Assembly (NCBI GenBank): GCA_002389675.1
Contig: DGQF01000048.1
Coordinates: 1 to 27,297 of the forward strand
From: Gammaproteobacteria bacterium UBA4421
GTDB taxonomy: Bacteria > Pseudomonadota > Gammaproteobacteria > Pseudomonadales > Azotimanducaceae
DNA: 27,297 bases
Direction of reading: 5' to 3'
The first letter of the stretch is position 1. Each line of letters opens with the position of its first letter. Position numbers and translations under genes: made by a program. Positions 24,656 through 27,297 of the stretch are shown here, in pieces. A model generated the notes under the pieces. The model had not been told where the DNA came from. It saw only the letters and a program-made list of their open reading frames with translations, and did no database searches.

Positions 24656-25870
24656 GTGAGCATCATCGTAAGGCCCAATAATTTCGATTTTTCGGAGCTT
24701 CATCAACGAATTCAATGGTATGTAGACGAAGATATTATTCCGTTTGCCAATACGCTGATTTTGCAGGGTGATGAAGTTGTTGATAAACATTTCTACGGCA
24801 AAAACACCGACGGCGGGTCCGCGCCGCCGGCAGAAAACGCAATATTTCGTATGCATTCGTCGACCAAGATCGCCACCAGCGTAGCGGCGATGATGCTATT
24901 CGAACAAGGCAAGTTCAAGCTCGACGATCCCATAGGTCAGTTTATTCCTGAGCTTGGCGAGATGTCTGTTCTGAAACCCGACGCAGTATCCATTGAGGAC
25001 ACCGAACCTGCTAACTGTGCAATAAGCGTTAGACATCTGCTGAGTCATACGGCTGGCTTATCTTATGGTTTTATTGAGCCCGAAGGTTTGATTGATAGCG
25101 CCTATAATCGAAGGGGTATCAATCCTTTTATACCCGGTGGTGTGAAAACTCTTGAAGATCTTTGCTCGCGGCTGGGGGAGATGCCTTTGGTGTATCACCC
25201 CGGCGCTTTTTGGCGATATAGTTTTGCCACAGATGTGACCGCTCGACTGGTGGAAGTGGTATCCGGGCAACGGTTTGATGAGTTTCTTAAGACGCATATC
25301 TTCAACCCGTTGGGTATGATCGACACCGATTTCTTTGTGCCGCCTGAAAAACTCAGCAGGCTGACCACAATGTATGCGCCTAACGACGCATTAGATCCGA
25401 TGAGTGTATGCCCGACACCAGCAGATACCGCCGCTAATCCGGCCAACTCGGTGCGGCCATCTTTCCTTTCTGGAGGCGGGGGCTTGATGTCGACGTTGCC
25501 CGACTACTTGACGTTTGCCAAAATGATCATCAACCAAGGGCGGCACGCAGAGACACGACTCCTAAAGCCGGAAACTCTGGCTTTGATGCGCAGCAATCAA
25601 TGCGCACCGGGTGTGATCGTTAATTTTCCCATGTGGAGTATGCCTGGCACTGGCTTCGGTTTGGGGTTTGCGCTAAAAGGCGAACCTGCGCCCGGGGAGC
25701 CTGTGCAGGCAACCGGTGAATATCATTGGGGGGGGATGGCCGGCACACATTTTTGGTGGTCTGCGCAGGCGAATATTGCCGGCGTCTGCATGACGCAGAG
25801 AATGCCAGGTTTTTGGCATCCGTTTAGTCATGATTTCAAGCGGCTTGCTTATCAGATTGTTGGCATATAA
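24656..25870 (+). CDS. Serine hydrolase of class C beta-lactamase / EstB esterase type
   Basis: A 404-residue serine hydrolase (from GTG 24656, preceded by a weak GGA site; a TTG at 24638 would add six residues). The nucleophile motif SxxK is Ser68-Ser-Thr-Lys71 (FRMHSSTKIATS). A Tyr-containing motif WRYSFATD (187-194) replaces the YAN of true class C beta-lactamases, as in family VIII esterases. The HLLSHTAGLSYG block (127-138), SGGGGLMST and the late WGGMAGTHFWW motif are conserved. No signal peptide is evident, which fits an intracellular esterase more than a beta-lactamase. Hydrolysis of an ester from the neighbouring Baeyer-Villiger enzyme is a reasonable guess. Confidence 0.88.
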   Translation: MSIIVRPNNFDFSELHQRIQWYVDEDIIPFANTLILQGDEVVDKHFYGKNTDGGSAPPAENAIFRMHSSTKIATSVAAMMLFEQGKFKLDDPIGQFIPELGEMSVLKPDAVSIEDTEPANCAISVRHLLSHTAGLSYGFIEPEGLIDSAYNRRGINPFIPGGVKTLEDLCSRLGEMPLVYHPGAFWRYSFATDVTARLVEVVSGQRFDEFLKTHIFNPLGMIDTDFFVPPEKLSRLTTMYAPNDALDPMSVCPTPADTAANPANSVRPSFLSGGGGLMSTLPDYLTFAKMIINQGRHAETRLLKPETLALMRSNQCAPGVIVNFPMWSMPGTGFGLGFALKGEPAPGEPVQATGEYHWGGMAGTHFWWSAQANIAGVCMTQRMPGFWHPFSHDFKRLAYQIVGI

Positions 25871-25875
25871 CCGCG

Positions 25876-25895
25876 CCCACCTGCATTCAGGCGGG
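25876..25895. terminator. Hairpin between convergent hydrolase and symporter genes
   Basis: CCCACCTG-CATT-CAGGCGGG forms an 8-position stem with one A-C mismatch just after the hydrolase stop and across the stop of the convergent symporter. It may be a bidirectional terminator, but no T-tract follows on either strand. Confidence 0.3.
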
Positions 25896-27251
25896 TTGGC
25901 TAGGTCGGGACAACCACAGCACACCCGCAGCGCCAAGGGCAAAGGTTAACGTATAAACGCCAATCACAGTGGTGAGGTCGATGTTGGGTAAAACGGGGGA
26001 CATTAACGTCAGGATATGAAAGCCAAAAAACATTATGGCAATGTTGAAGAAGGCCAACTCGCGTGCAATTGGCGTGCGTAGATCTGGATCCAACATGCGC
26101 AGCAGCAGGACGCCGCTGCCGGTGGAGCCGCAGCAACAACCAAACGCGGTGAGGGCGCGTTCGACGCCCAATTCGTTGAGCCGCCGACCGAAAACGTAGC
26201 ATAGCAGCGCGGTGCCGGCGCTCACCGCGATACAGACGGCCAAGATAGGCACAATAAATTCGCTCAACAGAGCAAGCTCGATGCTCATGATGGTAGCCAC
26301 CACCATAAAGTCGACCGCGGATCCGGTAATTCGACGTTGGGTGTTGTCATCAATAAAGTGGCCAAGACCCAAACGATTCATCAGCGTGCGCAGCAGCACG
26401 CAAATGATCAATCCATGGAAGAAGAATAAATTGTGACTGAAAATCACGGTCAGGTTGATTGCGCCTAGATCCACTGTGGACACCGCTGAGGCCATCAGGT
26501 TGATATAGATATCGGTGATCAAATAGGCAGCGGCGAGGAGCGTAAGGTGAAAGCCGAGGCTGTCGACATTGGCCGGATGTGTGATCTGAGTGCCCGCGCT
26601 CAGTTGGTTTTCTGGTGACAGGATGCCGCGCATAAAATCGTCGTTCATCTGTGCGTTCTTATTTGCGGTTAAACCGCGACGCACCGCCCAGCGAGCCACC
26701 GGCACGCCGATGCTAAAGGCCACAATGAACCCGACGGAGGCGTAAATGAGCCCAAAGTTTACGGCATGGGTAATGCCCATTTCATGCTCCCAGATGCCGC
26801 CCAGCGCCAATGCTTGTCCTGGACCTTGGGTGAATCCGTGGGTCACTAATAAGCCGAGATATTCGGATAAATTGTCGCCAGAGAGCAGGTTATAGCCGAC
26901 GATGATCATCAGGCCGATGAGCGCCTGAAGCACCAGGCTCATTACCCAGACCAGCGACAACCAGCTGGCGCCTCGGGTAATGCTGCGGGCGCTGGTCTGT
27001 TCGCCACGTACCAACACCAAGGACATAAAGCTCAACGTGAAAAAGTGAAAAGTGAACACCTGGAAATCACGGCTTTCATAGCCGTAGCCCATGCCAAGTG
27101 CGAGCAGAACAAATCCGAGCACGCCACCAATTAAGCTGGCGGGAATTAAGGCGTTTCGAAACAAAGGCACGTTGGCTCGCATGATGGTGCCCGCTAGGAG
27201 CATAACGGCAAGAAATGCGAAGGCGAGTACACCTTCAAAACTGCTGGCCAA
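25887..27251 (-). CDS. GltS-like sodium/glutamate symporter family protein
   Basis: A 454-residue membrane transporter of the ESS (GltS) family, with about 10-12 hydrophobic segments. The two pseudo-symmetric re-entrant loops are visible: THGFTQGPGQALALGG in the first half and FGCCCGSTGSGVLLLRM in the second. GltS of E. coli is 401 residues, so this one is somewhat longer, partly from a polar loop around residues 195-230 (ANKNAQMNDDFM...). It would import glutamate or another carboxylate with sodium, but the family also includes members of unknown substrate. The TTG start at 27251 has GAGG 7 bp upstream. It is convergent with the serine hydrolase, and nothing further upstream lies within the window. 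Confidence 0.85.
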   Translation of the reverse strand: MASSFEGVLAFAFLAVMLLAGTIMRANVPLFRNALIPASLIGGVLGFVLLALGMGYGYESRDFQVFTFHFFTLSFMSLVLVRGEQTSARSITRGASWLSLVWVMSLVLQALIGLMIIVGYNLLSGDNLSEYLGLLVTHGFTQGPGQALALGGIWEHEMGITHAVNFGLIYASVGFIVAFSIGVPVARWAVRRGLTANKNAQMNDDFMRGILSPENQLSAGTQITHPANVDSLGFHLTLLAAAYLITDIYINLMASAVSTVDLGAINLTVIFSHNLFFFHGLIICVLLRTLMNRLGLGHFIDDNTQRRITGSAVDFMVVATIMSIELALLSEFIVPILAVCIAVSAGTALLCYVFGRRLNELGVERALTAFGCCCGSTGSGVLLLRMLDPDLRTPIARELAFFNIAIMFFGFHILTLMSPVLPNIDLTTVIGVYTLTFALGAAGVLWLSRPSQPA

Positions 27252-27297
27252 AATAGAACCTCAAATTAGTTTCCGGCGCCGCAGACTACCATAACTA

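Noticed and set aside
1..27297. CRISPR arrays, tRNA genes, insertion sequences or prophage
   Set aside because: No regularly spaced repeats, cloverleaf sequences, transposase or integrase motifs were seen on either strand.

Overview
The window reads as a chromosomal segment of a free-living, probably marine, gammaproteobacterium of moderate GC content. This is inferred from the gene complement (a CYP153-type P450, a Baeyer-Villiger monooxygenase, a Rieske oxygenase and an RND pump) and from protein style; no rRNA or other taxonomic marker is present. I see 23 protein-coding genes, almost all complete and closely packed, with no tRNA, rRNA, CRISPR array, insertion sequence, integrase or phage gene. 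No transcription regulator gene is present either.

Layout. (1) 1-5600: a DUF1295 membrane protein, then an RND efflux adaptor and permease pair with no outer-membrane channel. (2) 5600-9940: an NTF2-like protein, an amidase-signature hydrolase, a glutathione S-transferase, a GFA/CENP-V zinc protein and a histidine-rich cupin-like protein. (3) 10049-14040: an MFS transporter, a small cupin, a DUF1330 protein and a second MFS transporter of UMF1 type. (4) 14040-22276: the core. A ThuA-like protein, a luciferase-like flavin monooxygenase and a P450 form a coupled operon. Convergent to it are an acyl-CoA ligase and a CYP153 P450. Divergent from CYP153 are a Rieske oxygenase alpha subunit and its Rieske ferredoxin. 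(5) 22339-27251: a Baeyer-Villiger flavin monooxygenase, a YkgJ cysteine-cluster protein, a class C beta-lactamase/EstB-type serine hydrolase and a GltS-like sodium symporter.

How the genes may work together (inference). Five oxygenases of four chemistries lie between 15.1 and 24 kb, with an acyl-CoA ligase, an esterase-like hydrolase, an amidase, a GST and three transporters nearby. This looks like an oxidative catabolic locus for a hydrophobic aliphatic, alicyclic or terpenoid-like compound. Hydroxylation by P450 or Rieske enzymes, ring or chain cleavage by the Baeyer-Villiger enzyme plus hydrolase, and CoA activation of the resulting acid make a reasonable order. The substrate cannot be read from the sequence. 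No P450 ferredoxin, ferredoxin reductase or alcohol dehydrogenase is encoded here, so electron donors and at least one oxidation step must come from elsewhere.

The most interesting items are the ThuA/flavin-monooxygenase/P450 operon; the 17-bp palindrome between the divergent CYP153 and Rieske genes; strong inverted repeats in other divergent promoters; and an RND permease with asparagine at two of the proton-relay positions known from AcrB.
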